In this document: positions 34,063-42,253 of the stretch, piece by piece | How the letters are laid out: each line of letters opens with the position of its first letter | How positions within the stretch are numbered: the stretch's first letter is position 1 | DNA from: Rubrobacter indicoceani | GTDB taxonomy: Bacteria; Actinomycetota; Rubrobacteria; Rubrobacterales; Rubrobacteraceae | Length of the DNA stretch: 52,117 nt | Direction: 5' to 3' | NCBI RefSeq assembly: GCF_003568865.1 | Contig: NZ_CP031117.1 | Coordinates: 1-52,117, forward strand | Notes under the pieces: generated by a model | Seen by the model: only the letters and a program-made list of their open reading frames with translations | The model's database searches: none | What the model was told of the DNA's origin: nothing | Position numbers and translations under genes: made by a program

Positions 34063-34292
34063 GCCTGATTTTTCCTTTCCGTCCGTATCCCCTGGGGCCG
34101 GAATTCTAGCACCGGCTGCAAAAGGGAGGGTCGAGGCGCTGACCGCCGCCCCGAGCCGCACCGCCGGATAGCCCCATCCGGATAGCTTTTTCAGAATCGA
34201 AGTCCCGCTTCGGGGGAGGAGATAGCGTCAGAGGCCGGGGACGACTACCATCATCGGAACCCGGCAGGAGACATCAGGGAGGTAGAAGGATC

Positions 34293-35813
34293 GTGAGACC
34301 ACCGAACGCCAGACAGCTGGAGGAGATAGCCCGTGAGTTCCGGCTCAACCTGAGCGAGCAGGAGGCCGCCTCATATCTGGGGCTGATGGAGGGAACGCTC
34401 GCCTCGTACGAGCGGCTCGGTCAGCTCTCGGAACCCGCGCTCCCGATCAGGTACCCGCGCACCGGGAGCTACAGGCCCGACCGAGATGAGAACCCCCTGA
34501 ACGCCTGGTACCGGAAGTGTTCCATCAAAGGAGCCGAAAGTGGCCCGCTCTCCGGCAGGCGAGTAGCCATAAAAGACAACGTGGCCGTAGCGGGCGTGCC
34601 GATGATGAACGGTACTTCGACGCTCGAAGGGTACGTCCCGGAGTTCGACGCGACCGTTGTTACGCGCATCCTTGAAGCGGGTGGCGAGGTGGTCGGAAAG
34701 GCCGTCTGCGAGCACCTGTGTTTCTCCGGCGGCAGCCACACAAGCGACTCCGGACCCGTCCTGAACCCGCACGACCACGCGCGCTCGGCGGGCGGGTCCT
34801 CGAGCGGGAGCGCCGCGCTCGTTGCAAGCGGGGAGGTGGATCTGGCGATCGGCGGCGATCAGGGCGGCTCGGTGCGGATTCCGGCTTCCTGGTGCGGGGT
34901 CTATGGTCTCAAGGGAACGCACGGGCTGGTCCCCTACACCGGGGCTTTCCCGATCGAAATCACCCTCGACCACCTTGGCCCGATGGCCCGGAGCACCGCC
35001 GATGTCGCCCGCTTCCTGACGGCCATCGCCGGTTATGACGCGGACCTCGACCCGCGTCAGAAAAACCTCCGGATCGGTGATTACGAAGGCGCCCTGAGCG
35101 GCGACGCGCAGGGCTTGAAGATCGGCCTCGTAACCGAAGGCTTCGGGTGGCCCGGGCTCTCGGAGAACGACGTGGACGAGTCGGTGCGCGAGGCCGCCGC
35201 TGCCTTCAGGGGGCTTGGCGCGGAGGTCTCGGAGATCTCCATCCCGCTGCACCGCGACGGCATCCACATCTGGAACGGCATCGCCATCGAGGGGGCTACG
35301 GAGCTTATGGTGCGCGGCAACTCGATGGGGACAAACTGGCAGGGACACTATTCCACGTCGCTCCTCGATGCCTACGGTCGGGGGCGGCTGACGCGGGCCG
35401 ACGACCTCTCCAAGACGGTCAAGCTCACCATGCTGATGGGCGAATACCTGCGCCGGAGCTATCACGGTCGCTACTACGCAAAGGCTCAGAACCTCGCCCG
35501 CAGGCTGAGAGCCGCCTACGACGACGCCCTCTCTGAAGTGGACCTCCTTCTTATGCCGACCCTGCCGCTCAAGGCCACAGAGATCCCCGCCCCGGGCTCC
35601 CCGGTAGAGGAGGTCGTGGCCCGCGCTCTTGAGATGGTCCCGAACACCGCCCCCTTCGACGTCTCCGGCCACCCGGCGATGAGCGTCCCGTGCGGCCTCT
35701 CGGACGGCCTGCCGGTCGGTATGATGCTCGTCGGGAGAAAGTGGGACGAGGAGACCGTCCTGCGCGCCGCCCACGCCTTCGAAGAAACCGGAGCTTATAA
35801 CACAGCGCCCTAG
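34293..35813 (+). CDS. Amidase-signature amidohydrolase
   Basis: A 506-residue amidase-signature enzyme hydrolysing an amide to acid and ammonia. The Ser-cisSer-Lys triad is visible: Lys94 in VAIKDNVAV, the cis-Ser in SAGGSSSGSAAL (about 170), and nucleophile Ser193 in GGDQGGSVRIPAS. The N-terminal extension of about 80 residues is that of the AtzE/amidase group rather than GatA. GTG 34293 has GGGAGG 10 nt upstream. It is expressed away from the MetX-like gene and could finish a ring-opened amide. There is no GatB or GatC, so tRNA amidation is unlikely. Confidence 0.9.
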   Translation: MRPPNARQLEEIAREFRLNLSEQEAASYLGLMEGTLASYERLGQLSEPALPIRYPRTGSYRPDRDENPLNAWYRKCSIKGAESGPLSGRRVAIKDNVAVAGVPMMNGTSTLEGYVPEFDATVVTRILEAGGEVVGKAVCEHLCFSGGSHTSDSGPVLNPHDHARSAGGSSSGSAALVASGEVDLAIGGDQGGSVRIPASWCGVYGLKGTHGLVPYTGAFPIEITLDHLGPMARSTADVARFLTAIAGYDADLDPRQKNLRIGDYEGALSGDAQGLKIGLVTEGFGWPGLSENDVDESVREAAAAFRGLGAEVSEISIPLHRDGIHIWNGIAIEGATELMVRGNSMGTNWQGHYSTSLLDAYGRGRLTRADDLSKTVKLTMLMGEYLRRSYHGRYYAKAQNLARRLRAAYDDALSEVDLLLMPTLPLKATEIPAPGSPVEEVVARALEMVPNTAPFDVSGHPAMSVPCGLSDGLPVGMMLVGRKWDEETVLRAAHAFEETGAYNTAP

Positions 35814-35997
35814 ACCCCGCCGCAAAGGCCCGCAGTTGAGCAGAGATGAGTTGCCCCCGGACCGTTTGCGAGACACCGAAAGCAGAGGTGTTGAACCCCC
35901 TGAAAGCCTCATAACCGACGGCTCCACAGAACAGATCGGCGCTATTTAAACACATAATACAAGAAAGGCGGAGGTACTTCGGGCGAGCCGGAGACGG

Positions 35998-37449
35998 TTA
36001 AAGGAGTTCCGAGAAGGAGTCAGAGTAGGTAAGAAATGTGACCACAGAGCCCTGGCCGGATTCCGAGGTTAGCAGAAGTGAAAGGGTCTCTCCGAACCTT
36101 TCGGCTACGTAGTCCCTGGCGAGCTCGTTGGGGACCGACACGTAAAGACTGCCGGAAGAGTCAAGGAGCACGGGCACCGCATCGTCAAACCACGACGTGG
36201 AGAGCGTGGAGGAGGAGCCGGAAGAGAAGGACTCCAGCACCCTCCCCCACACCTCGGAAGCCTGCGGGTCCTCGGGCGGAGGGCCCGCAGGCTCAGTGGT
36301 ATTATGTAGTTTTTTTGAGGCTTCGTCGGGGACGAAGAGGCCGGTCGGGAGGTCCAGATCGGGGTTTTCGACGATAGCCCACCGGAGCCAGGCGGGACGG
36401 TTCTTGAGGTTCTTCTGGTGCTGGAGGAGCAGGCAGAAGTGCATGCAGCGTTCGGAGCCGTAGGAGGCGACCAGTTCTTCGCTGGTCTCGGACCATACGC
36501 CCTCGGCCTTCAGGCGTTCTATGGCTATAAGGTTCTCGGGGGTGCGCTCGAGGCGGATCTCGGGTCGGCGTCTGGAGAACGCATCGCGTATAACGTAGGT
36601 GACGAGGTATTCGCGGTCCGGGGTTCTTGAGTAGGAGAAGCTTTCGAGGAAGCCCTTGTCCACGAGTTCCTGGTGTGCCGGGCCGAGTTTTTCCTTGACC
36701 TTCGAGGCGTACTTGTAGTTGCTCAGGGGGATGCGGTCCCTCAGGGAGAAGAGTCCGGTCTGCCACTGTCTGCGGTGGTTGCGCTTTTTGTCTATAAAAC
36801 GGTAGAGCCTTTTGGCGACCGGCGAGGAGAGTGAGTAGTAGAAGTTCGTGTCGAGGCCCTTGAGGTAGTCGGAGCGGTAGGAAGTCACGAAATACTCCGA
36901 GAGTTGCACGTGGGTTTTGTCGGTTCTGCGACCGTAGCCGTCGACGGTCTCGGCGTGTTGAACCCGGTCGAGAAGGCCAAACGTACCGTCCATGAACGTC
37001 TTTGAATCCCGGTGATAGAAGGCGTTTTTGCTCTGGATGCGGGTCCCGGCGAGGCGGTCAAGGGACTGCTTGACCTGCTGGTAGTCCCGCCCGCCGTGCG
37101 AGCGGTTCAGAAGCTCCACCATCTCGTAGAGCGAAAAGCCAATCCAGCGGTCCTCCGGTAGCTCACCGTCGCGGTCTATGATCTGAAGCAGGGCAACGTA
37201 TACATCCTGATCCAGTCCACCCGGAAGACCGTACCCGCTCATCGCCCTGACCGTCCAGCTCTGCTGAAGAACCTGCCCATCCCCCGAGCGGATCTCGTTT
37301 TTGTACTCCAGAACCCCCCCGCTCTTCCGGCTGTTCCCAACGGTGAAGTACGGGAGATCTTCGAAGTTTCCCTCCGCTTTGACGATGTGCCGTGTTTCCC
37401 GAGCCGACAAAGCCCCCGCCGCCTTTCCTTCCCCGCTCTCTCCCTGCAT
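35998..37449 (-). CDS. Plasmid replication initiator (RepA-type) with a DnaA domain-I-like C-terminus
   Basis: A 483-residue initiator that binds the adjacent iterons and opens the origin. The central region (about 60-290) resembles replication initiator protein A: PYFTVGN, LDQDVYVALLQI, GFSLYEMVELL, SLDRLAGTRI and SSPVAKRLYRFIDKKR suggest winged-helix Rep domains. From about residue 395 the protein reads like DnaA domain I: VWGRVLESFSS, TSWFDDAVPVLLD, LYVSVPNELARDYVAERFGETL. In DnaA this domain binds the replicative helicase. The start codon has only a weak AGGAA immediately upstream, consistent with low expression. The five-copy iteron array begins 113 bp upstream of the start. Confidence 0.85.
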   Translation of the reverse strand: MQGESGEGKAAGALSARETRHIVKAEGNFEDLPYFTVGNSRKSGGVLEYKNEIRSGDGQVLQQSWTVRAMSGYGLPGGLDQDVYVALLQIIDRDGELPEDRWIGFSLYEMVELLNRSHGGRDYQQVKQSLDRLAGTRIQSKNAFYHRDSKTFMDGTFGLLDRVQHAETVDGYGRRTDKTHVQLSEYFVTSYRSDYLKGLDTNFYYSLSSPVAKRLYRFIDKKRNHRRQWQTGLFSLRDRIPLSNYKYASKVKEKLGPAHQELVDKGFLESFSYSRTPDREYLVTYVIRDAFSRRRPEIRLERTPENLIAIERLKAEGVWSETSEELVASYGSERCMHFCLLLQHQKNLKNRPAWLRWAIVENPDLDLPTGLFVPDEASKKLHNTTEPAGPPPEDPQASEVWGRVLESFSSGSSSTLSTSWFDDAVPVLLDSSGSLYVSVPNELARDYVAERFGETLSLLLTSESGQGSVVTFLTYSDSFSELL

Positions 37450-37561
37450 TTCCTGTTGTTAAACAAAAACATAACAGCTTTAAAGACACAAACATACGGG
37501 GGGGGCAAAAAAACAGAAAAACCCGATTTTGCAGGACAAAATAAACGAAAACTTCCCCCAA

Positions 37562-37676
37562 TGCCCGGTAAAACTATCCCCCGTTGCCCGGTATGACTAC
37601 CCCCCAATGCCCGGTATGACTATCCCCCGTTGCCCGGTATGACTATCCCCCGTTGCCCGGTAAAACTATCCTCCGG
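37562..37676. repeat. Iteron array 1: five tandem 23-bp repeats
   Basis: Units start at 37562, 37585, 37608, 37631 and 37654, exactly 23 bp apart. The consensus is TGCCCGGTA, then AA or TG, then ACTATCCCCC and two variable bases. The last unit is slightly degenerate. These are the likely Rep binding sites. Confidence 0.92.
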
Positions 37677-37737
37677 ATACCGGGCTTCCAGGGAAATCCG
37701 GTCTCGCAGGGGGAAACGGGGTGCAGAGGAGATCCAG

Positions 37738-37769
37738 GCCCCGGTAAAACTATCCCCCAATGCCCGGTA
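37738..37769. repeat. Iteron group 2: one full and one partial unit
   Basis: One 23-bp unit (37738-37760), with its first two bases changed, is followed in register by TGCCCGGTA. It lies 61 bp beyond array 1. Confidence 0.85.
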
Positions 37770-38095
37770 TCCGGAACACTTGAACACGATGCATACCAGA
37801 CTCAATATAAAGTACAGGTTCAGGGAGAGTTGTAACTTCGGGAGATCCCCTCCGAAAGCAGAAACTTGCGGTCCCGCGGAGCCTGACCCCGTGTTCCGTC
37901 CCCAGACGCCGGGCCTGGATATCGCTTGTACAAGGGGTTTCGTGACGAAGCTTTGCGAGACTGAACCGGAAATGCAGGGTCAGGCTTCTCGGAGCCGGGG
38001 AGGCTTTCGGGTCATCGTCGCTGCGGTTGTAACCCCTGTTGCCCTTCCATAGAAGGGGTCCGAAGGGTTGAGGAGGCCGAAGGAAAAGGGAAAGG

Positions 38096-38141
38096 AAACT
38101 ATCCCCCGTTGCCCGGTAAAACTATCCCCCGTTGCCCGGTA
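38096..38141. repeat. Iteron group 3: partial, full and partial units
   Basis: A truncated unit, a complete unit at 38110-38132 and the first nine bases of another keep the 23-bp register. The group is separated from group 2 by about 330 bp, so handcuffing or a second binding cluster is possible. Confidence 0.85.
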
Positions 38142-38229
38142 TCCGGTGGGCCAGATACCGGGTGGCCGGGAGGTCCACTTCCCCGGAGGCCCGGTAAAGG
38201 ATTCTGGAGGGGATCCGGGCGTTTCGGGG

Positions 38230-38589
38230 TCAGGCCGGGTCGTTTTCCTCCCCCACCTCCTCAAGCCAGCGCACGAGCAGGGACTGGACGAGATCGCTGT
38301 ACTCGAGTTTCTTCTCGCCGGGCTGTCTCAGGTTTGCGAGGGCGGTATCCACCCGCTCCCTGATGCCCCGCTCTATGTACGCACCGGACATAACGTAGTT
38401 CGGATCGCTCCGCTTCCCGGTTTTTGTCCGGGCCCGGCGACCGGTGGACCTTCGGACCGCCCCGGGTACCGAGGGGGGGCCGCCGGGGTTTCCCGCAGCG
38501 TTCTGCTCCCGACCTTCCGAACTCCGCGCCGGCTGCCCGGACATCGGGGCATCAAGCCAGGAGAAGGCCTCGCTCTTGTCTCTGGCCAC
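38230..38589 (-). CDS. Small ParB-like partition/centromere-binding protein (probable ribbon-helix-helix)
   Basis: A 119-residue protein encoded just after ParA, with the GTG start 3 bp past the parA stop. The first 65 residues are Gly/Pro/Arg-rich and look disordered. The C-terminal 55 residues (from YVMSGAYIERGIRERVDTAL to LEYSDLVQSLLVRWLEEV) fit a ribbon-helix-helix fold, as in ParG/CopG-type centromere-binding proteins. The disordered arm could stimulate ParA. No specific family is recognised; the function is inferred from position and fold pattern. It may also repress the par operon through the TTTAGCG repeats upstream of parA. Confidence 0.65.
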   Translation of the reverse strand: MARDKSEAFSWLDAPMSGQPARSSEGREQNAAGNPGGPPSVPGAVRRSTGRRARTKTGKRSDPNYVMSGAYIERGIRERVDTALANLRQPGEKKLEYSDLVQSLLVRWLEEVGEENDPA

Positions 38590-38592
38590 GAC

Positions 38593-39270
38593 CTACCCCC
38601 TTGAGTTTCCGGTTGTATCCGATACACCCGCCGAGCGGAGATCCCGGGTCCTCAAACCCGAGACCCACGAGACGAGTTCCTCTCCGACGGTTTCGTAGTA
38701 GCCCCAGCCCCGCCCGGCCCGCCGGTCGTCTACGTCCCGGACCAGCACCCCCTCCTCGGTCGCCGTCTCGAAGGCCTCCAGCCGCCCGACCTCCGCATCG
38801 AACATCGAGACCCCGATCCTGAGCAACGCCTCCCGGGCCTTTTTCCCCCGCCGGTACGGCCACGGCGGGACGGCCGTCAGCAACACCCGGTAGAAATCCT
38901 CCCGGCCCACCTCGGAGATGTCACCGACCGTCTGCATCAGGGTGTCCAGAGAGAGCGCGTTCGGCATTGCCGGTATCACAAGGACGTCGCTCCTTGCGGC
39001 GGCCCCCTCTATCTGATCGGCATCAGGGCTGCCCTTGACGTCCACCACAACATGCTCGGCCGTCCCGATCTCCTCCGCCGCCCGCTCCTCCCCCACCACC
39101 CGGAAAGGAAAGTTCCCCCGCGAAGACCACCGCAGCGCATTCCGGCTCGGATCGGTATCCACGAGCAGCGTTCTGTCCCCCCCGCTCAGGTCCGAGAGAA
39201 ACGCCGCCAGGTGAACCGCCGTAACGGTCTTCCCGACCCCGCCCTTCCTGCTTATCACCGTGACCCGCAT
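38593..39270 (-). CDS. parA: ParA-family partition ATPase
   Basis: A 225-residue deviant Walker ATPase for plasmid segregation. Walker A is KGGVGKT at 9-15 with the signature Lys9. The segment LLVDTDPSRNALRW corresponds to Walker A', and VVVDVKGSPD to Walker B. It is of the short type without an N-terminal DNA-binding domain, which usually pairs with a small ribbon-helix-helix partner, as here. The start at MRVTVISRKGG with GGAGG 9 nt upstream was chosen; the 24-residue upstream extension is rejected. Confidence 0.92.
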   Translation of the reverse strand: MRVTVISRKGGVGKTVTAVHLAAFLSDLSGGDRTLLVDTDPSRNALRWSSRGNFPFRVVGEERAAEEIGTAEHVVVDVKGSPDADQIEGAAARSDVLVIPAMPNALSLDTLMQTVGDISEVGREDFYRVLLTAVPPWPYRRGKKAREALLRIGVSMFDAEVGRLEAFETATEEGVLVRDVDDRRAGRGWGYYETVGEELVSWVSGLRTRDLRSAGVSDTTGNSRG

Positions 39271-39324
39271 CCGGATGAAACCTCCAGCTTTGCCCGCTTT
39301 CCCGACGCCCGGCAATATAACAAC

Positions 39325-39381
39325 GTTAAACCGAAAGATCAATAAACCGGTTTAGCGGTATTTTGGTAATCTGGTTTAGCG
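39325..39381. repeat. TTTAGCG repeats upstream of parA (candidate operator/centromere)
   Basis: Three related copies lie in the parA promoter region: GTTAAACCG, then the palindrome TAAACCGGTTTAGCG, then CTGGTTTAGCG. The same word recurs at 39709-39716 and in the core of the long palindrome at 39723-39774. They are likely binding sites of the small partition protein. Confidence 0.6.
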
Positions 39382-39722
39382 AAATGGGTGCTCATTGGCG
39401 GAGAACCGAAGGGCGGGACCTTCTGAAGACCGACCCGCAATCGGGGGACCGGAGTTCTCGAGGGGACGCCCGATACCGGTTATCGGTGGATGACCGTAGA
39501 GGCCCGGGAGAGATGTCCGGGGCCTGAGGGTGGTCAAGCCGCTCCGAAACTCCCCAGAGACGGTTCTGGAGGCCCTGAGAAGACAATAGATGTGGGTCCG
39601 AAGCCCGGTAGCGGGGGTTGCTTGGGGATCACCGGAAATCGCACGAGACGGTAGGACGGCCCGAGCCCTCTGTGGCTTCGGCTATATGTTCCGGACATCA
39701 ACCTTTGCGCTAAACTGGTATA

Positions 39723-39774
39723 CCGCTTCATCGATCTATCGCTAAACCACTTTAGCGATAGATCGATGAAGCGG
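39723..39774. repeat. Perfect palindrome, 24-bp arms and 4-nt centre, carrying TTTAGCG
   Basis: The arms at 39723-39746 and 39751-39774 are exact reverse complements around CCAC. The inner ends are CGCTAAA/TTTAGCG, the same word as the repeats upstream of parA, about 350 bp away. It may be a centromere, an extended operator, or a cruciform-forming site. There is no T-run to suggest a terminator. Confidence 0.9.
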
Positions 39775-40695
39775 AGTGGATGTGGCGGGGAGTTCAGAGA
39801 GACAGGTACCGGAGCTGGCCAGGGACCGAAGCCGTAGTGGTCGAGGGTTCGGGCCAGGAGGGGGCGTTACTGCGGGCAGCGAGGTGTTCGAGCGGATCGC
39901 TGAGAGGTTCTTTCCGTGAGAACGTTTGTGAGGAGTGAGTTGTTCGGGCTTGTGGCGGCAGCGGTAGGGGAGGCCGGCGGGGCTTGAGGAGTAGGCGAAG
40001 TAACGCGCGTCCGGTCGGGTCTCTTAGAGAGGTCATGGTCTTTGGTTATGAGGCGCGCATCGGCCCCGGGCTTTGCGAGATCCGGCCCGGTCAGGTCTAC
40101 AGGTTTCACTCCGGCCGAAGAAGAGCGGGTCGAGGCCGCGCCGGTGTATCCGGAGAAGCGGCTCCGGGAAGCGGAGGGCCGGCGGCTCCCGAGCGACGGG
40201 GTCTGCGGGCTGCAGGGATGGGGGATAGGCCCTGTGTCGGTCCCCGGTCTGTTTGGCAAGCCGCGCACCGTGGGAGGCGGCAGCCCCTTGCAACCCTCTC
40301 GACGTTGCCCCGGCGAAGCTGGTCTACGAGGCCTTCAGAGAGACGTAGCTGGGCAAAGGTCGAGGCGGGGCGGGCGACCGGATTTCGGGGGCGGCCTTGA
40401 TCCCCACGTTCCGGGGGTGAAACACCGCCCGTGAGACCGGAACAGCGAACCCGGGTACGGGCCGGACCCGGGCCTGTGCGGAGTTCTGACTTTCAGGGAC
40501 AGCGGGCAAAGAAGAAGCAAAAGAGGCGAAAAAGCCCGGCCGGTTCTGTGGACCCCTCCCGCTTTCGAGCGTCGGGTTTGCGGAGAGCGGTGCGAGTTGC
40601 CGAGCCGGGCGTCGCGCCTTCAAGGGGGAAACACGCCCCCCGGCAGGAGACCCCCAGCGGTGTGCGTGTTCACCAACGGGCAAGCCGAACCTGTT

Positions 40696-42210
40696 TCAGA
40701 GCACCACCGATTGAGCCTCCCAGACCTCTGCAAGGGCTTTGACCGCCTTGTGGTATCTGGAGTACTTGGCTTCGACCCTTTCCCGGGTTCCAGGGTCCGG
40801 CTCCAGCCGTTCGACGACCCTCACGGAGGCTGAGGAGGCCTCTTCCAGGGAGTTGTGCAGGCCCGTACCGACGGCGGCGCACATGGCCGCCCCGAGAGCC
40901 CCGGATTCCTCAGCGTCCGTCAGAAGCACGTCCAGCCCTATGACATCGGCGAACATCTGCGCCCAGCGGCGACTGCGCACCGCGCCGCCGGTGAGGCGTC
41001 CCTCGCTGATGCTGAAGGCCTCTCTCAGCGCGTCCACGTGCGTCCGGTGGTTGAACACGACGCCTTCGAGGATCGCTTCAAGCATATGTCCTCTTGTATG
41101 CCAGCCCCGCATCCCGAGAAAAGTCCCGCTTGCGGCGGCCCCGTGGGGTGAGCCGTACAGAAACGGGAGAAACAGGATCTCGTCGCTTGCGTCGGCGATG
41201 GCCGATATCTCACGCTCTATAAAGGCAAAGGAGTCCTCGCCCCGGTCGGCGGCGCCCTCGTAGTCGGCGCGGCACAGCCGCTGCACAAACCATTCGAGGT
41301 TGCCTGCGGAGGCCAGCGAGAGGCTCATGTGCATCCACTGTCCGGGGCGCACGAAGTTGCGGGCAAACCAGCGAGGGTCGGAGACGGGATGGTCCGAGAT
41401 AACCTCGTTGATGCTCGCCGTTCCGGCTACCATCGCGAGCTGTCCCGGCTGCAGGGAGCCGATGCCGATGGCGCTCGCGTCCACGTCGTGCAGACCGGAG
41501 ACGACCGGAGTTCCGGTCGCGAGCCCGGTAAGCTCGGCGACCTCGGGGCCGATCACACCGGCTATCTCCTCGCACCCGATAACCGGGGCCAGAAGGCTTT
41601 CGTACCCTTCGAGGCCGTAGACCGCAAGGGCTTCGGACGAATACGACTGTGTGTTGACGTCACAGAACGCCGTGCTGGCCTCGGTGGGGTCCGCGCTCAC
41701 CTCCCCGGTCAGGCGCATCTTCATCACGTCTTTGCAGGAGAGCGCCCAGCGCGAGTTCTCCATCACCTCCGGCTCGTTCTCGATCACCCACGCGAGCAGC
41801 GCGGCCGGGCTCAGAGGTCCGGGGACCTGGCCGGTGATCTCAAGCATCCGCTCGAAGCGACCCTCCGACTCCCACCTCTCGGTGATGAGGTGCGCCCTGC
41901 TGTCCAGCGAGAGGATGCCTCGCCGGGTCGGGTTGCCGGCCGCGTCGAGGAGATACAGGCCGTCGCCGTGAGCCGTTACGCCCACCCCGACGATGTCCCG
42001 GGGATCAAGGTTTCCCTTCTCTATTGCAAGCCTTATCGCCTCCGCCGAGGCCTGCCAGAGCGCTTCGACGTCCCGCTCCACCCACCGCGACCGGGGCGTC
42101 TCCTGCGGGACCCGCGTACCGGCAGAAGATACCGCCCGTCCTCTCTCATCGAAGATAACCGCCTTTGTTACCGTAAGGCCACAGTCCAGCCCCAGAACCA
42201 GCCCACCCAT
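40696..42210 (-). CDS. FGGY-family kinase, LyxK/EryA-like
   Basis: A 504-residue sugar or polyol kinase. The N-terminus is LGLDCGLTVTKAVIFDERG, followed by VGVTAHGDGLYLLD and LSLDSRAH, which is the pattern of L-xylulose and erythritol kinases rather than glycerol kinase. The catalytic Asp is in VSGLHDVDASAIG, and AGTASINEV and LTGGAVRSRRWAQMFADVIG form the C-terminal ATP-binding part. The start at MGGLVLGLD has AAAGGCGGGG upstream; the longer ORF is rejected. It follows a GlpD-like gene by 43 bp. Kinase, GlpD-like dehydrogenase and a SorC regulator together mirror the Brucella eryA-eryB-eryD set. Confidence 0.88.
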   Translation of the reverse strand: MGGLVLGLDCGLTVTKAVIFDERGRAVSSAGTRVPQETPRSRWVERDVEALWQASAEAIRLAIEKGNLDPRDIVGVGVTAHGDGLYLLDAAGNPTRRGILSLDSRAHLITERWESEGRFERMLEITGQVPGPLSPAALLAWVIENEPEVMENSRWALSCKDVMKMRLTGEVSADPTEASTAFCDVNTQSYSSEALAVYGLEGYESLLAPVIGCEEIAGVIGPEVAELTGLATGTPVVSGLHDVDASAIGIGSLQPGQLAMVAGTASINEVISDHPVSDPRWFARNFVRPGQWMHMSLSLASAGNLEWFVQRLCRADYEGAADRGEDSFAFIEREISAIADASDEILFLPFLYGSPHGAAASGTFLGMRGWHTRGHMLEAILEGVVFNHRTHVDALREAFSISEGRLTGGAVRSRRWAQMFADVIGLDVLLTDAEESGALGAAMCAAVGTGLHNSLEEASSASVRVVERLEPDPGTRERVEAKYSRYHKAVKALAEVWEAQSVVL

Positions 42211-42253
42211 TACACCCCGCCTTTCCCTACTTAGCTGCCTTTGTCTATGCGGC

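Larger units (their letters stand above)
37450..38150. other. Probable plasmid replication origin (AT-rich stretch plus iteron arrays)
   Basis: About 110 bases upstream of rep (37451-37560) are A-rich on the plus strand, as expected for a DNA-unwinding element. They are followed by tandem 23-bp iterons and, further on, two smaller iteron groups. The sequence between the arrays holds no convincing gene. Position next to rep and par supports the call. Confidence 0.8.
39271..40695. other. 1.4-kb stretch between parA and the kinase gene without a supportable gene
   Basis: It contains the par repeats and the long palindrome in its left third. From about 39780 to 40690 only GC-rich overlapping frames are seen, with biased composition and no domain. 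Short segments such as PAKLVYEAFRET near 40310 could be scraps of a decayed gene, but frames do not join. I see no gene here. Confidence 0.5.

Noticed and set aside
37561-38150. CRISPR array at the regularly spaced repeats
   Set aside because: The repeats are directly tandem at 23 bp with no spacers, lie beside rep, and there are no cas genes; iterons explain them.
39867-40434. Overlapping frames of 130-140 codons on both strands near 40 kb
   Set aside because: They are Gly/Arg/Pro-rich, mutually overlapping, lack ribosome sites and show no domain, as expected for random frames in GC-rich DNA.
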